64,000 nucleotides of DNA from DASRDB01 sp035652815 (GCA_035652815.1 DASRDB010000014.1:1-64000); one strand, 5' to 3'. Shown: positions 1 through 9,992, counted from the first letter of the stretch. Translations and numbers: made by a program. The notes: generated by a model not told the origin, from the letters alone.

Positions 1-1
1 A

Positions 2-125
<124 letters not shown>

Positions 126-127
<2 letters not shown>

Positions 128-153
128 CGCTCACACGGGCGATTTTCTTTTTT
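126..153 (+). terminator. Rho-independent terminator after 5S rRNA
   Basis: A short CCCG/CGGG stem with a 6-nt loop is followed directly by the T-rich tract CGATTTTCTTTTTT. It overlaps the last two bases of the 5S end and would end the rRNA operon. Confidence 0.75.
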
Positions 154-439
154 GGTGTCGCCACAAAACCTACCCATACGTGATATACTAGTAATAAAAA
201 GAAAGCTCGTTCTAATAGCTCGGCTATAACATACATACATGCGCCTCACTCAATGCGGCTCCTGACATACAGCGATGTGGGGAAAACATGTGATTTGTAG
301 GAAAATGGGCTTAATTGTCAAGTGCATCACAGTAACCTGGATGCAAATATGTTATGCTACGAAAGTACAATAATGCGTTGGAATTCTGGTATTGCTTATA
401 GCGCTCTGCATTAATGACAGATTAAGGTATATGTAACCA

Positions 440-1270
440 ATGGACACTTCTATCCGTCTCTACAACTTGAACAGCGGATTGCGACCGGTGTTGGACACTG
501 AAGCAGTAAGTCGTCCAACCATTCCTTTGCAAAGGGCTGAGGACAATCGCGAAGAGCTTGACATCGGCAGGGACGAAGTAGACGAGGATGAGCGAGTGAC
601 TGATGCCATCGCTTCGCAACCCCAGGCTGCTGAGGAACCGGTAGAGAAAGTAGATGTCGCGGACTTTGAAGCGATCTTTCTACGCTTTCAAGGGCCGATT
701 ACCAACTTCATCTACCATCTGATTGGCAACCGCGAACAGGCATATGACCTTACACAGGATGTATTCGTTAAGGCTTATAAGGCATTGTTAAATGGTACGG
801 TCGTACAGCCTGGGGCATTATCGGCCTGGCTGTATCGAATCGCAGCCAATACGACGACCGATACGCTGCGGCGGCGGCGGCTCATCTCCTGGCTGCCTCT
901 TTCCTTGTTCAATGAGGATCGCGGCATAGGAGCAGGAGTTGTCTCAGAGTCGGGTGGCTCGGCTTCGGAGAGCTTCAACACGAACAGCGACGAGAGCGAT
1001 GGACGTGGTGGCAGTTCTCTCTACGAGCGAGGTGGGTATGATGGTGGGGTTTTTGAAAATCGTGTGGCCGACCGGGAAATTGTAGAGCGTATCTTTAAAC
1101 AGTTGCCGCCCAAATACGCGGTCTGTCTCTGGCTCTATGAAAACGATGGCCTTTCCTGTGCGGAGATCGCCGCAGTGCTGAATATCAGCGCCTCGGCGGT
1201 GAAAATGCGCCTGATGCGAGCAAGAGAACGGTTTATTGCTTTGTACCAGCAAGAAGTGGGTGACAAGTGA
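440..1270 (+). CDS. ECF-type RNA polymerase sigma factor (pair 1)
   Basis: A 276-aa extracytoplasmic-function sigma factor. It should direct RNA polymerase to a small regulon while being held inactive by the membrane anti-sigma factor encoded immediately downstream. An acidic, unassigned N-terminal extension of about 70 residues precedes sigma region 2 (about 76-145, with LTQDVFVKAYKAL). A Gly/Ser-rich linker follows (about 165-215), then region 4 (about 218-270, containing the helix-turn-helix segment LSCAEIAAVLNISASAVKMR). Both the extension and the linker make it longer than the usual 160-200 aa. The stop overlaps the GTG start of the next gene by 4 nt (GTGA), which implies translational coupling. 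The inducing signal cannot be read from the sequence. Confidence 0.92.
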   Translation: MDTSIRLYNLNSGLRPVLDTEAVSRPTIPLQRAEDNREELDIGRDEVDEDERVTDAIASQPQAAEEPVEKVDVADFEAIFLRFQGPITNFIYHLIGNREQAYDLTQDVFVKAYKALLNGTVVQPGALSAWLYRIAANTTTDTLRRRRLISWLPLSLFNEDRGIGAGVVSESGGSASESFNTNSDESDGRGGSSLYERGGYDGGVFENRVADREIVERIFKQLPPKYAVCLWLYENDGLSCAEIAAVLNISASAVKMRLMRARERFIALYQQEVGDK

Positions 1271-3039
1271 ACTGTGAGCAGGCGCGGTCTTTGTTGACCG
1301 CATATCGGGACCTTAAAGACGCAGATTTTGATACAACTGAACTGGATGTTCACCTGGAACGGTGCGCATCCTGCAGGGAGGAACTTGCTCGAGACAGCTT
1401 CATCAGCAAGTCTATTCGAGCGTTACCGGCGTTAGAGCCGCCTCCAGACATGTATGCGAAGCTCATGCGCTCGCTGGCAAAAGAACACACAGAGTTTATG
1501 CAGCGTTCGGCTCCTGGCACAGTTCCCACTCCAGAGTTTCTCAAACCCTATCTTCACCAGCACGCGCAAGCAGTACATTCCACAGATACATTCAGCGCCC
1601 TGTCTACCGCCGAAACCGGGCCGCTTCCCATCATTCATGCCCGGCGCAAAGGACGCCCGCGCAGGCAAATGAATCAGTTCGCGATTCTCGGTCTGGCGGC
1701 GGTCTTCCTGATGCTGCTGATGATGGGCGGCATTACCTCGCTGCTCATGGTGGCCCATAATAATTTGCAAAAGGTGCAGCAGCCACTGGCGGTCAACGAA
1801 CCAATCGCGATTAGCCAGGTTAAGTATACGACCAATACGGACTATCAATATGTGACAAGCGCCATTGCTGATCGGCAGTACATCTACTACACCGCGTATG
1901 ATAATCCGAATATGCCCTCCTGGATGCTGCTCGAAATGGACCGCCAGTCGCAGGTCAGCACGCCTTTGCTGATTACACCCAGCCAGGGACCGTTGATTGT
2001 GCTGGGAAGCACGTCAAACTCGCTTGTCTGGTTGCAATTTGATGCGCCAAAGCAGAAAACGCGCCGCAACCTGCCCAATGTGCCGCAGCATCCCTACGTG
2101 CAGTCCTGGAGCATTCGCTACCTGCCGCTCGGTCTGCCAACAACCAGCAGCATCGTCAGTCCAACCGTTATCTTGAAAGGGGTCTATGACCCTGATAGCG
2201 GGCCAAACTGGATTACGACACCGGTTCAGGGCATCTGGTTTACCCCGACCGGTCTGCTTATCACTGCCCTTGATAACAATGGCATTTCGCACCTGTGGAG
2301 CTATCCACTTGGGAATGTCAATAAACCCGCGCTTACGCAGATAGCAACAGCCCCGGCAGGCCATGTCCTGACCTCTCCCACTGCCAATAGCGATGGCACA
2401 CAAATCTTCTGGTCAGAGGAGTGGGTTGCCAGTGACAGCAACCTGCGCAGCAATATCTGGGAACAACAGGAGATTAGCAAAGCTGTTCCGCGACCATCGC
2501 ATGGACGCACAACGAATGCTGGCATGAAAGAGACCTCGACCGGGTTGTTCATCCAGAATGGAATGTCTTTCCATCCGCAGGTGGTAGATGATACGCTGTT
2601 CTACCTGAGTACTGATAATACCTCAGTGCAGAATACGACAAATGGGACGCCTTCAACAACGCAAGGAACGCTATCCATCATTCCACAAACCGATCCGAGT
2701 ATCTACCAGCCCCCGCTGGATGCCTCTATTCATGGCTGGATAGAAATGCTACCTCTGGACAGCAATACAATGCAGCCAACAATCTTGAACACTAGCGGTT
2801 TAGCGACCTCATTGCAGGTGGGAACTGACTTTGTTCTCTGGCAAGGCGACAAAGGCTACCAGATGTATGATGTCGCGAATCAGAACAACGTCAACGTCGG
2901 CGACATTCTGAACCAGGCCAGTTTCCTATCCGTCAACGGCAACCAGGCAGTCTGGATTGTCAACGACACAACGACTACCGCGACCAGTACCCCTGGCACA
3001 CCTGGGATCACTTTCCTGGCCTTTAACTGGCCGAAGTGA
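1267..3039 (+). CDS. Membrane anti-sigma factor with zinc-finger and extracellular propeller-like domain
   Basis: A 590-aa predicted anti-sigma factor of the preceding sigma. The N terminus has a ZAS-type zinc-binding motif (C3, H29, C33, C36; H-x3-C-x2-C), the fold that clamps ECF sigma factors. One transmembrane helix lies at about 136-160, so the N terminus is cytoplasmic and about 430 residues are outside. The outer part has repeated W- and G-rich segments (for example SLVWLQFD and IFWSEEWV) spaced like blades of a beta-propeller, so it may be the sensor. The start is GTG, overlapping the sigma stop. An 11-bp hairpin lies just downstream. The zinc-finger and topology are seen directly; the sensor role is inferred. 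Confidence 0.85.
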   Translation: MNCEQARSLLTAYRDLKDADFDTTELDVHLERCASCREELARDSFISKSIRALPALEPPPDMYAKLMRSLAKEHTEFMQRSAPGTVPTPEFLKPYLHQHAQAVHSTDTFSALSTAETGPLPIIHARRKGRPRRQMNQFAILGLAAVFLMLLMMGGITSLLMVAHNNLQKVQQPLAVNEPIAISQVKYTTNTDYQYVTSAIADRQYIYYTAYDNPNMPSWMLLEMDRQSQVSTPLLITPSQGPLIVLGSTSNSLVWLQFDAPKQKTRRNLPNVPQHPYVQSWSIRYLPLGLPTTSSIVSPTVILKGVYDPDSGPNWITTPVQGIWFTPTGLLITALDNNGISHLWSYPLGNVNKPALTQIATAPAGHVLTSPTANSDGTQIFWSEEWVASDSNLRSNIWEQQEISKAVPRPSHGRTTNAGMKETSTGLFIQNGMSFHPQVVDDTLFYLSTDNTSVQNTTNGTPSTTQGTLSIIPQTDPSIYQPPLDASIHGWIEMLPLDSNTMQPTILNTSGLATSLQVGTDFVLWQGDKGYQMYDVANQNNVNVGDILNQASFLSVNGNQAVWIVNDTTTTATSTPGTPGITFLAFNWPK

Positions 3040-3055
3040 TAGAATAGCGAAACAA

Positions 3056-3120
3056 GCATTTAGCAATGGAACGCGAGCCATTCTGGCTCGCGTTTCGACG
3101 TTTTGGAATGCTTTGTGCAG
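3056..3120 (+). terminator. Nested hairpin after anti-sigma gene 1
   Basis: A perfect 11-bp stem AACGCGAGCCA / TGGCTCGCGTT (3070-3094, loop TTC) lies inside a weaker outer inverted repeat (AAGCATT near 3056 and AATGCTTTG near 3108-3116). A short T run (TTTT) follows the inner stem. It sits between the ends of convergent genes (3039 plus, 3130 minus) and may serve both. Confidence 0.6.
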
Positions 3121-3129
3121 CACCAGGAA

Positions 3130-3771
3130 CTAAGAATTGCCCCCCGTCTCACCCTCTTCATCCAGCACCTCCTGGCTGACTTTGACCGCATCTAATCCCA
3201 ACCGCTCCGCGAGTTTTGGATCAAGCTGGCTAAAATGCGACAGGATGTCGGTGTGCTGCTCCTCAAGACGCTTAACAATTTGCAAGATCAAGGTATCCTG
3301 ATGGTCGAGATGCTCCATTATATGACGAATTTCTTCTTCGCCTTTACAATCGGTAATATAATCGTTTTGCGCGGTAAGCCTGTCTTTCTCGGCTTGCCTG
3401 TTTTGTGACATCATAATCAAAGGTGTCGCGAACGCGGCTTGTGCAGACATTGCCAAATTAAGGAGCACAAAAGGATAGATATCCCAATGGTAAAACCAAC
3501 CAACCAGGTTGAGCGTGATCCACACAACCATAATCGTTGCTTGTGAGATAATAAAACTCCAGGACCCCATTTTCTCCGCAACCTTATCAGCAATGCGCTG
3601 CCCCATCGTCAATCGTTCATCGGCCACCTCATTAACATTAATCACGGGCGGATGGTCATGCTTGTAGCGGGGGAACTGGAAATGGACGCCGCCGAACCAG
3701 TGCTTGAAGGCATCAGTGTGAGTGTGAGTGTGTTGTGCAGGAGTGGCGGAAGAATTAATGCTGGTATCCAT
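3130..3771 (-). CDS. DUF1003 family membrane protein
   Basis: A 213-aa protein of the DUF1003 family. It contains the family's typical core: GSWSFIISQATIMVVWITLN (first membrane helix, about 90-110), a short loop with YPFVLLNLAMSAQAAFATP (second helix) and the conserved MMSQNRQAEKDR segment, followed by a coiled, charged tail (to about 213) with DHQDTLILQIVKRLEEQHTD. Family members are inner-membrane proteins of unknown function, sometimes suggested to act in ion handling. The gene stands alone between a convergent sigma operon and the acyl-CoA dehydrogenase gene, with its own promoter region to the right. No specific substrate can be stated. Confidence 0.88.
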   Translation of the reverse strand: MDTSINSSATPAQHTHTHTDAFKHWFGGVHFQFPRYKHDHPPVINVNEVADERLTMGQRIADKVAEKMGSWSFIISQATIMVVWITLNLVGWFYHWDIYPFVLLNLAMSAQAAFATPLIMMSQNRQAEKDRLTAQNDYITDCKGEEEIRHIMEHLDHQDTLILQIVKRLEEQHTDILSHFSQLDPKLAERLGLDAVKVSQEVLDEEGETGGNS

Positions 3772-3856
3772 ACGAATGCTCCTCTCAGAGAGTTAAACAG
3801 ATTTCAGATAATTATACGCTCAGCTTACAAGTATTTCAGTGAAATTTTTCACATAT

Positions 3857-3911
3857 AGAGAGGAATGGGCTACTTACTGCTTTACATAAGCGCGTAGTCC
3901 ATTCCTCTCTA
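3857..3911. terminator. Long inverted repeat downstream of acyl-CoA dehydrogenase gene
   Basis: 17-bp arms (3857-3873 and 3895-3911) are complementary except for one position. They start with AGAGAGGAATGG, end with CCATTCCTCTCT, and enclose a 21-nt loop. The repeat lies 25 nt past the stop of the minus-strand acyl-CoA dehydrogenase gene and upstream of the DUF1003 start. There is no strong U tract on the minus strand, so it may be a terminator or a 3'-end stabiliser. Confidence 0.5.
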
Positions 3912-3935
3912 TGCTAAGGAGAGCGTGAGAGAATA

Positions 3936-5084
<1,149 letters not shown>

Positions 5085-5221
5085 TCGATCTACTCACTTT
5101 CTTGCGAGATTTCGAGTGTAAGCCAGATAGAACCTTGCCTCATTATTATACGTGGTTTTCGCCTGGAATTGTAGTTCGCAAAAAAAGAACCCGCGTTGGC
5201 CGACGAATATTGGCAAAAAAA

Positions 5222-5310
5222 GGATTGTGTAGGGACACGCTTCATCGCGTCCGGCCTCGGATGCGCGTTCATGCCAGGTGGACGCGATGAAGCGCGTCCC
5301 TACACAATCC
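5222..5310. repeat. Family A inverted repeat (TGTAGGGACGCG type)
   Basis: 31-bp arms (5222-5252 and 5280-5310) match with one mismatch around a 27-nt spacer. The core TGTAGGGAC..CGCGTCC is shared with copies near 33199, 40150, 46972 and 54997. Outside the core the arms carry a locus-specific complementary extension, GGATTG and CAATCC. It lies between the metK stop and the acyl-CoA dehydrogenase start. Confidence 0.9.
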
Positions 5311-5352
5311 CTGATTCATCATGCAAATGCAGGTTGTAGACGATCAAACGGA

Positions 5353-6612
5353 TTAAACAGTCGCCTCATCGCTTGTATCAGCGCTGGCACCGACGCCGCG
5401 AGTCAGCATGGGCACCTTATCGAGCGCTTCCCAGGGAGCATCGATATCGGTGCGCCCAAAGTGGCCGAAGGCGGCGGTCGGCTGGTAGATCGGGCGGCGC
5501 AGGTTCAGGGTCTGAATGATAGCGGCGGGTCGCAGGTCAAAATGCTCGTTGATGAGGCGAATGATCTCCTCATCTGAGATTTTGCCTGTGCCAAAGGTAT
5601 CGACGTAGAGCGAGAGCGGGCGGGCTACGCCAATGGCATAGGATACCTGCAATTCGAGTCGATCGGCCAGACCGGCGGCAACGATATTTTTCGCGATGTG
5701 GCGGGCGGCGTAGGCAGCCGAGCGGTCAACCTTTGTCGGGTCTTTGCCACTGAACGCGCCGCCGCCATGCCGGGCCATGCCGCCATAGGTATCGACGATG
5801 ATCTTGCGCCCGGTCAGTCCCGCATCACCCATCGGGCCGCCTGTGACGAAACGCCCGGTAGGATTGACAAAGATGCGCGTGTCCTTATCGAGCAGGTGCG
5901 CAGGAATAACAGGTTTGATGATATGCTCGATCACGTCCTGGCGAATCTGTTCCTGATCGATATAATCGGCATGCTGCGTTGAGATTACAACCGTATCGAC
6001 GCGCACCGGGCGGCCATATTCATACTGCACCGTTACCTGGCTCTTGCCGTCTGGACGCAGGTAGGACATGGGGCCAATGCCGCCCCAGGAGCGGCGGCGC
6101 ACCTGCGAAAGCTGGCGCGTCAACTTATGGGCGAGGCTGATGGGCATGGGCATGTACTCAGGCGTTTCATTGCAGGCAAAACCAATCATCATGCCCTGGT
6201 CGCCAGCACCAACGCGCTCCAACTCATCATCGCTCAAAATTGCCACTCCACCCTTTGTCTCCAGCGAGTGGCTCACGCCCATATCGATATCGGGCGATTG
6301 CTTGCCGATAGAGGTGACAACTCCGCAGGTGCGATAGTCGAAGCCGTAATCGGCATTGATGTAGCCGACCTGCTCGATGGTTTTACGGACGATGGCAGGC
6401 ATATCAATCCAGGCGGACGTGGTAATCTCGCCTGCGACGAGGACGAGACCGGTTGTGGTCGCCGTTTCGCAGGCTACACGCGCCATCGGGTCCTGCGCGA
6501 GAATCGCATCGAGGATGCCATCGGAGATCTGATCGCACAGCTTATCAGGATGGCCCTCTGTCACCGATTCGCTGGTGAAAAACGCTTTGGGCTGGCGCAT
6601 AAAACTACTCAT
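5353..6612 (-). CDS. metK: S-adenosylmethionine synthetase
   Basis: Makes S-adenosylmethionine from methionine and ATP, the methyl donor that the neighbouring adenosylhomocysteinase helps to recycle. The 419-aa protein has all family hallmarks: TSESVTEGHPDKLCDQISDG (about 11-30), the ATP-binding GAGDQGMMIGFA and the glycine-rich GGGAFSGKDPTKVDRSAAY. The frame stays open to 6777, but the start at 6612 (ATG-AGT-AGT) is preferred. The protein homology begins there, AAGGGAG precedes it, and the upstream part of the open frame runs through the riboswitch terminator. Expression is probably controlled by the SAM-I riboswitch at 6725-6830. The gene is part of a methyl-cycle neighbourhood with ahcY and mtnA. 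Confidence 0.97.
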   Translation of the reverse strand: MSSFMRQPKAFFTSESVTEGHPDKLCDQISDGILDAILAQDPMARVACETATTTGLVLVAGEITTSAWIDMPAIVRKTIEQVGYINADYGFDYRTCGVVTSIGKQSPDIDMGVSHSLETKGGVAILSDDELERVGAGDQGMMIGFACNETPEYMPMPISLAHKLTRQLSQVRRRSWGGIGPMSYLRPDGKSQVTVQYEYGRPVRVDTVVISTQHADYIDQEQIRQDVIEHIIKPVIPAHLLDKDTRIFVNPTGRFVTGGPMGDAGLTGRKIIVDTYGGMARHGGGAFSGKDPTKVDRSAAYAARHIAKNIVAAGLADRLELQVSYAIGVARPLSLYVDTFGTGKISDEEIIRLINEHFDLRPAAIIQTLNLRRPIYQPTAAFGHFGRTDIDAPWEALDKVPMLTRGVGASADTSDEATV

Positions 6613-6675
6613 AGATCTGGTCTTTTTCTCCCTTCTTTTGGAAAACACGCTAATTATGAGCGGAGATGCGGGGTA

Positions 6676-6701
6676 TAAAAAAACCCCTGAATTCAGGGGT
6701 T
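6676..6701 (-). terminator. Intrinsic terminator of the SAM riboswitch
   Basis: On the minus strand, AACCCCTGAATTCAGGGGTT forms a perfect 10-bp stem (6682-6701) followed by a U-tract (complement of 6676-6683). It lies between the SAM-I aptamer and the metK start, the expected expression platform: SAM binding should favour this terminator and switch metK off. Confidence 0.92.
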
Positions 6702-6724
6702 GAGAGTCACTTACTCGTTTCCCC

Positions 6725-6830
6725 CTCATCTTGCGGAATGCTCCGCCGGAATTGGCACCCTTCCTACCATGTGGCAAGTGGGTTGCCGGGCTTCATCGGG
6801 CCGTTTCCCTCCACCTCTCTTGATGAGAGC
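6725..6830 (-). promoter_or_regulatory. SAM-I (S-box) riboswitch aptamer controlling metK
   Basis: Read on the minus strand the segment shows the S-box consensus: CTCATCAAGAGAGGTGGAGG, then GGCCCGATGAAGCCCGGCAA, then the P3/P4 hairpins (GCGGA-GCAT-TCCGC), and AAGATGAG closing P1 with CTCATC. The order aptamer, terminator, metK start is the classic transcription-attenuation arrangement, OFF at high SAM. Ends are given to within a few bases. Confidence 0.96.
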
Positions 6831-6926
6831 AGATTTCTGCTTCACGTATTCGGTTGTTGAAGTGCTATCCGCTTCCTGCCTGTAGTATACGCAGGAAGCG
6901 GATGGAAAGTCAAGGAAAATTCGGGG

Positions 6927-8195
6927 CTAGGTGCCTGATTCCCACGAATGCAGGTATTTGTCCTGTTCGGGGGTCAGGGTATCAATCTTGACACCCATTG
7001 CCTGGAGTTTAAGGTCCGCAATTTCACGATCAATCTCAACCGGCAGAGTGTAGACACGCGGCTGTAACTCTTTGGCGTGGGTCAGCATGTACTCGGAGCC
7101 GAGCGCCTGGTTGGCGAAGCTCATATCCATGACACTGGCGGGATGCCCTTCGGCAGCCGAGAGGTTGACGAGACGACCATCGGCCAGCAGGTAGACATGG
7201 CGACCATCGGCAAAGGTGTACTCATCGACGAAATCGCGCACAGTACGCTTGCCAGTGGAAAGCTTCTCCAGTTCGGGAATGTTGATCTCGTCGTTGAAGT
7301 GACCGGAGTTGGCGAGCAGCGCGCCGTCTTTCATGCGCTCGAGATGCTGGCGATCAATCACGTTGACATCACCGGTGACGGTCACGAAGATGTCGCCAAG
7401 CGCGGCGGCATCAATGCCCGGCATCACCTGGTAGCCATCCATGACCGCTTCCAGGGCGCGCACCGGATCAACTTCGCAGACGATCACATGCGCCCCCATG
7501 CCACGAGCGCGCGAGGCAACACCCCTACCGCACCAGCCATAGCCGAAGACAACCAGCGTGCGCCCGGCGAGCAATACGTTGGTGGTGCGAATAATGGCAT
7601 CAATGGTACTCTGCCCGGTACCGTAGCGGTTATCGAAGAGGTGCTTGGTGTCCGAATCGTTGACCGCCAGCACCGGGAAGCGCAGCACGCCCTCTTTCTC
7701 CATACTGCGCAGGCGAATAACGCCCGTCGTGGTTTCTTCCATGCCGCCAATCACATTTCCAAGCAGCTCTGTGCGGCTGGTATGCAGCGTGGATACGAGA
7801 TCACAGCCATCGTCCATTGTCATGTTGGGCTGATGATCGAGGGCGGCGTTGATATGGCGATAATAGGTCTGCTCGTCCTCGCCCTTGATGGCGTAGGTCG
7901 GAATGCCGTACTCGGCGACCAGCGCAGCGGCAACATCATCCTGCGTAGAAAGCGGATTCGAGGCACATAGCACCAGGTCGGCCCCACCAGCCTTCAGCGT
8001 GATGGCAAGATTGGCGGTTTCGGTCGTAATATGCAAGCAGCCCGACATACGCACGCCCTTGAGCGGCTGATCTTTGGCAAAACGCTCGCGAATCAGCCGC
8101 AAGACGGGCATGTCCCTGGCAGCCCATTCGATGCGCGCCTTGCCGCGTGGGGCAAGGGAAATATCGCGGACATCTCCTTTGGTGGAGGTCGTCAT
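6927..8195 (-). CDS. ahcY: Adenosylhomocysteinase (S-adenosylhomocysteine hydrolase)
   Basis: Hydrolyses S-adenosylhomocysteine to homocysteine and adenosine, relieving product inhibition of methyltransferases. The 422-aa length is typical. It has the N-terminal substrate domain (MSGCLHITTETANLAITLKA, about 51-70), the conserved YRHINAAL region, and a central NAD-binding Rossmann fold with VFGYGWCGRGVASRARGMGA. It also carries the GHFNDEI segment. A TTG 6 nt upstream is possible, but ATG at 8195 is better placed behind AGGA. It is oriented with metK, but the riboswitch lies between them, so metK probably has its own promoter. The adenosine product gives a reason for the PfkB-type kinase gene just upstream. 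Confidence 0.97.
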   Translation of the reverse strand: MTTSTKGDVRDISLAPRGKARIEWAARDMPVLRLIRERFAKDQPLKGVRMSGCLHITTETANLAITLKAGGADLVLCASNPLSTQDDVAAALVAEYGIPTYAIKGEDEQTYYRHINAALDHQPNMTMDDGCDLVSTLHTSRTELLGNVIGGMEETTTGVIRLRSMEKEGVLRFPVLAVNDSDTKHLFDNRYGTGQSTIDAIIRTTNVLLAGRTLVVFGYGWCGRGVASRARGMGAHVIVCEVDPVRALEAVMDGYQVMPGIDAAALGDIFVTVTGDVNVIDRQHLERMKDGALLANSGHFNDEINIPELEKLSTGKRTVRDFVDEYTFADGRHVYLLADGRLVNLSAAEGHPASVMDMSFANQALGSEYMLTHAKELQPRVYTLPVEIDREIADLKLQAMGVKIDTLTPEQDKYLHSWESGT

Positions 8196-8294
8196 ACTCA
8201 ATCTATCCTTTCGTTCATGGAATTCAATATACGCCCATTCAGCATATCATCTTTTCAGGGTCTTTCACAAATGGGCACCCTCAAAGAAATGGAT

Positions 8295-8363
8295 GGGACG
8301 AAAGACACCTTGATTGAGCGTGTAGAGACATCCCCTTGCGGGTGTCTTTCGTCCCTACACGCC
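8295..8363. repeat. Inverted repeat with family B segment
   Basis: Perfect 15-bp arms GGGACGAAAGACACC (8295-8309) and its complement (8341-8355) surround a spacer. The spacer contains GTAGAGACATCCCCTTGCGGGTG, the family B core seen again near 23187 and 30521. It lies between the pfkB-like stop and the ahcY start, so it may separate the two transcripts. Confidence 0.8.
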
Positions 8364-8388
8364 GATTGCACAAAGGGGATGCATATCC

Positions 8389-9333
8389 TCATGTCCTGGC
8401 AGGCATCCACTGCGGTTCAAAATGCGAGCAGGCAACCAGGCTTTTGTAGCGGTCCTTGACATCCTGCATGGTCAGAGTGCGCAGGCGATCGATGCTGAAC
8501 GCCTCGCAGGCGAAAGAGCCGATAATATTGCCATGCACTACGCCGCGCTTGATATCATCTACAGTATAACTGCCATCCGGTCGAGGTTCGACAGTAGAGA
8601 GATAGCCGAGAAAGCCGCCCGCGAAGGCATCTCCCGCCCCGGTCGGATCAATCACTTCCTCGAGAGGATAGGTCGGGGCGCTGAAATAGGTGCCATCCGC
8701 GCCAAAGAGCAGCGCGCCGTAGCTGCCCTGCTTCACAACGACGTATTTCAAGCCCATGTCGAGTAACTGGCGCACGCCGCTGATGATGCTGGCGCGTCCG
8801 GTATACTGGCGCACTTCCTCCTCGCTCATCAGCAGCACATCCACGCGCTTGATGACTTCCGTGAGCTGAGGGCGGGTGGTCATGATCCAGAGTTCCATCG
8901 TGTCCAGAACGGTCAGGCGAGCGTCAGATACCTGCTCAAGCACCTCTAACTGCAACGTTGGCTGAATATTGGCCAGGAAAAGCAACTCACTGCGGCGATA
9001 CTCCTCTGGCACAGAGGGATGAAAATCGGCATAGACACCCAACTGCGTATCCAGCGTATCACGGGTATTCATATCCAGGTGATAGCGCCCGACCCAGCGG
9101 AACGTTCTTCCTTCCTGAATCTGCAAACCAGCGAGATTGATCGAACGCTTGCGCCAGAACTCAAGATGCTCCTGGGGGAAATCGCTACCTACGATAGCCA
9201 CCAGGTTGACCTGATTGTACAGCGAGGCCGCCGTGACAAAATAGGATGCCGCTCCTCCCAGAATTTCTTCCGCCTTCGCGAAAGGAGTTTCAATGGTATC
9301 GAGCGCTACAGAACCAACAACCAGAATGGACAT
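8389..9333 (-). CDS. PfkB-family carbohydrate/nucleoside kinase
   Basis: A 314-aa ribokinase/PfkB-fold kinase. The N terminus MSILVVGSVALDTIETP with GGAASYFVTAASLY matches the substrate-binding half, and the C-terminal signature DPTGAGDAFAGGFLGYL carries the catalytic Asp and anion hole. The family phosphorylates sugars or nucleosides with ATP. It is the third gene of an mtnA-HD-pfkB run (26 nt after the HD gene) and is followed by ahcY. Adenosine or 5-methylthioribose are therefore attractive substrates, but that is inference from context only; the sequence itself does not decide. ATG start at 9333 preceded by GGGAGG. Confidence 0.85.
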   Translation of the reverse strand: MSILVVGSVALDTIETPFAKAEEILGGAASYFVTAASLYNQVNLVAIVGSDFPQEHLEFWRKRSINLAGLQIQEGRTFRWVGRYHLDMNTRDTLDTQLGVYADFHPSVPEEYRRSELLFLANIQPTLQLEVLEQVSDARLTVLDTMELWIMTTRPQLTEVIKRVDVLLMSEEEVRQYTGRASIISGVRQLLDMGLKYVVVKQGSYGALLFGADGTYFSAPTYPLEEVIDPTGAGDAFAGGFLGYLSTVEPRPDGSYTVDDIKRGVVHGNIIGSFACEAFSIDRLRTLTMQDVKDRYKSLVACSHFEPQWMPART

Positions 9334-9359
9334 CCATCCTCCCTCGTAATAGCTACAGA

Positions 9360-9992
9360 TCAGACAGGGGTCGAGTCGCTCAAGTACTCGATGACCCCGT
9401 CAAGAAAGGCCAAGGTATTACCAAATTTTTCCTGCGCCATGTTCCGCGCAGGAGAAGTATTCAATGATTGATAGAGATCAACGAAACGTTCTTCGATGTG
9501 ACGTAAAATAGCAGCCAGAACCTCGCTATTGATGGCACGATTGGGGTAACGCGCGCCGAATTCAATCAAGGACGTTACGACGGCGAGACCGCTCAGGCGA
9601 CCAAGCTTATCAGCATCATAGAGGATACGCCCCTCTAATGGGCCTGCTGCTCGCTGCTCGGCAGAAACCACTGAGGTATGCACCAGAATTGCCTGCTCAA
9701 CACGCTGAATGCGCTCTTCCGGCACCTGTAAATCGCGTAACAATTGTACGGCCATCTCAGCCGATTTTACATGGTGATCCTGGTAGCCGAATTCTACTGT
9801 CGAAATGTTATGCAGGTAGGCGGCCAGCACCAGCGCCTCCAAATCCAGGTCGCTGGTATCTTCTCCGCTATTTTCCATCTCGATAGCCAGCATCTTACAG
9901 TTCGCGACAACAGCGCAAATATAGCGATAGCCTTCTCGCCCCAATACTTTTTCCGCGTATCCCGCGACCGCTTGCACAACATCCGTTTCCAT
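9360..9992 (-). CDS. HD-fold protein with degenerate metal site
   Basis: A 210-aa protein with the helical layout of HD-domain phosphohydrolases: AAYLHNI (about 58-63), DHHVKSAEMAVQLL, a later His (ILVH) and GRILYDADKLGRLSG. The signature HD pair is replaced by H61-N62, and the first metal-ligand His expected in the YRYICAVVANC helix is absent, so catalysis may be lost. Its ATG overlaps the mtnA stop (TGATG), which implies coupled translation with methylthioribose-phosphate isomerase, and the pfkB gene follows. A regulatory, nucleotide-sensing or remodelled enzymatic role in the salvage route is possible. No precise function can be claimed. Confidence 0.78.
   Translation of the reverse strand: METDVVQAVAGYAEKVLGREGYRYICAVVANCKMLAIEMENSGEDTSDLDLEALVLAAYLHNISTVEFGYQDHHVKSAEMAVQLLRDLQVPEERIQRVEQAILVHTSVVSAEQRAAGPLEGRILYDADKLGRLSGLAVVTSLIEFGARYPNRAINSEVLAAILRHIEERFVDLYQSLNTSPARNMAQEKFGNTLAFLDGVIEYLSDSTPV

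Noticed and set aside
5353..6777. metK start at 6777 giving 474 residues
   Set aside because: The extra 55 codons run through the riboswitch terminator and are not homologous to SAM synthetases; 6612 is the better start.
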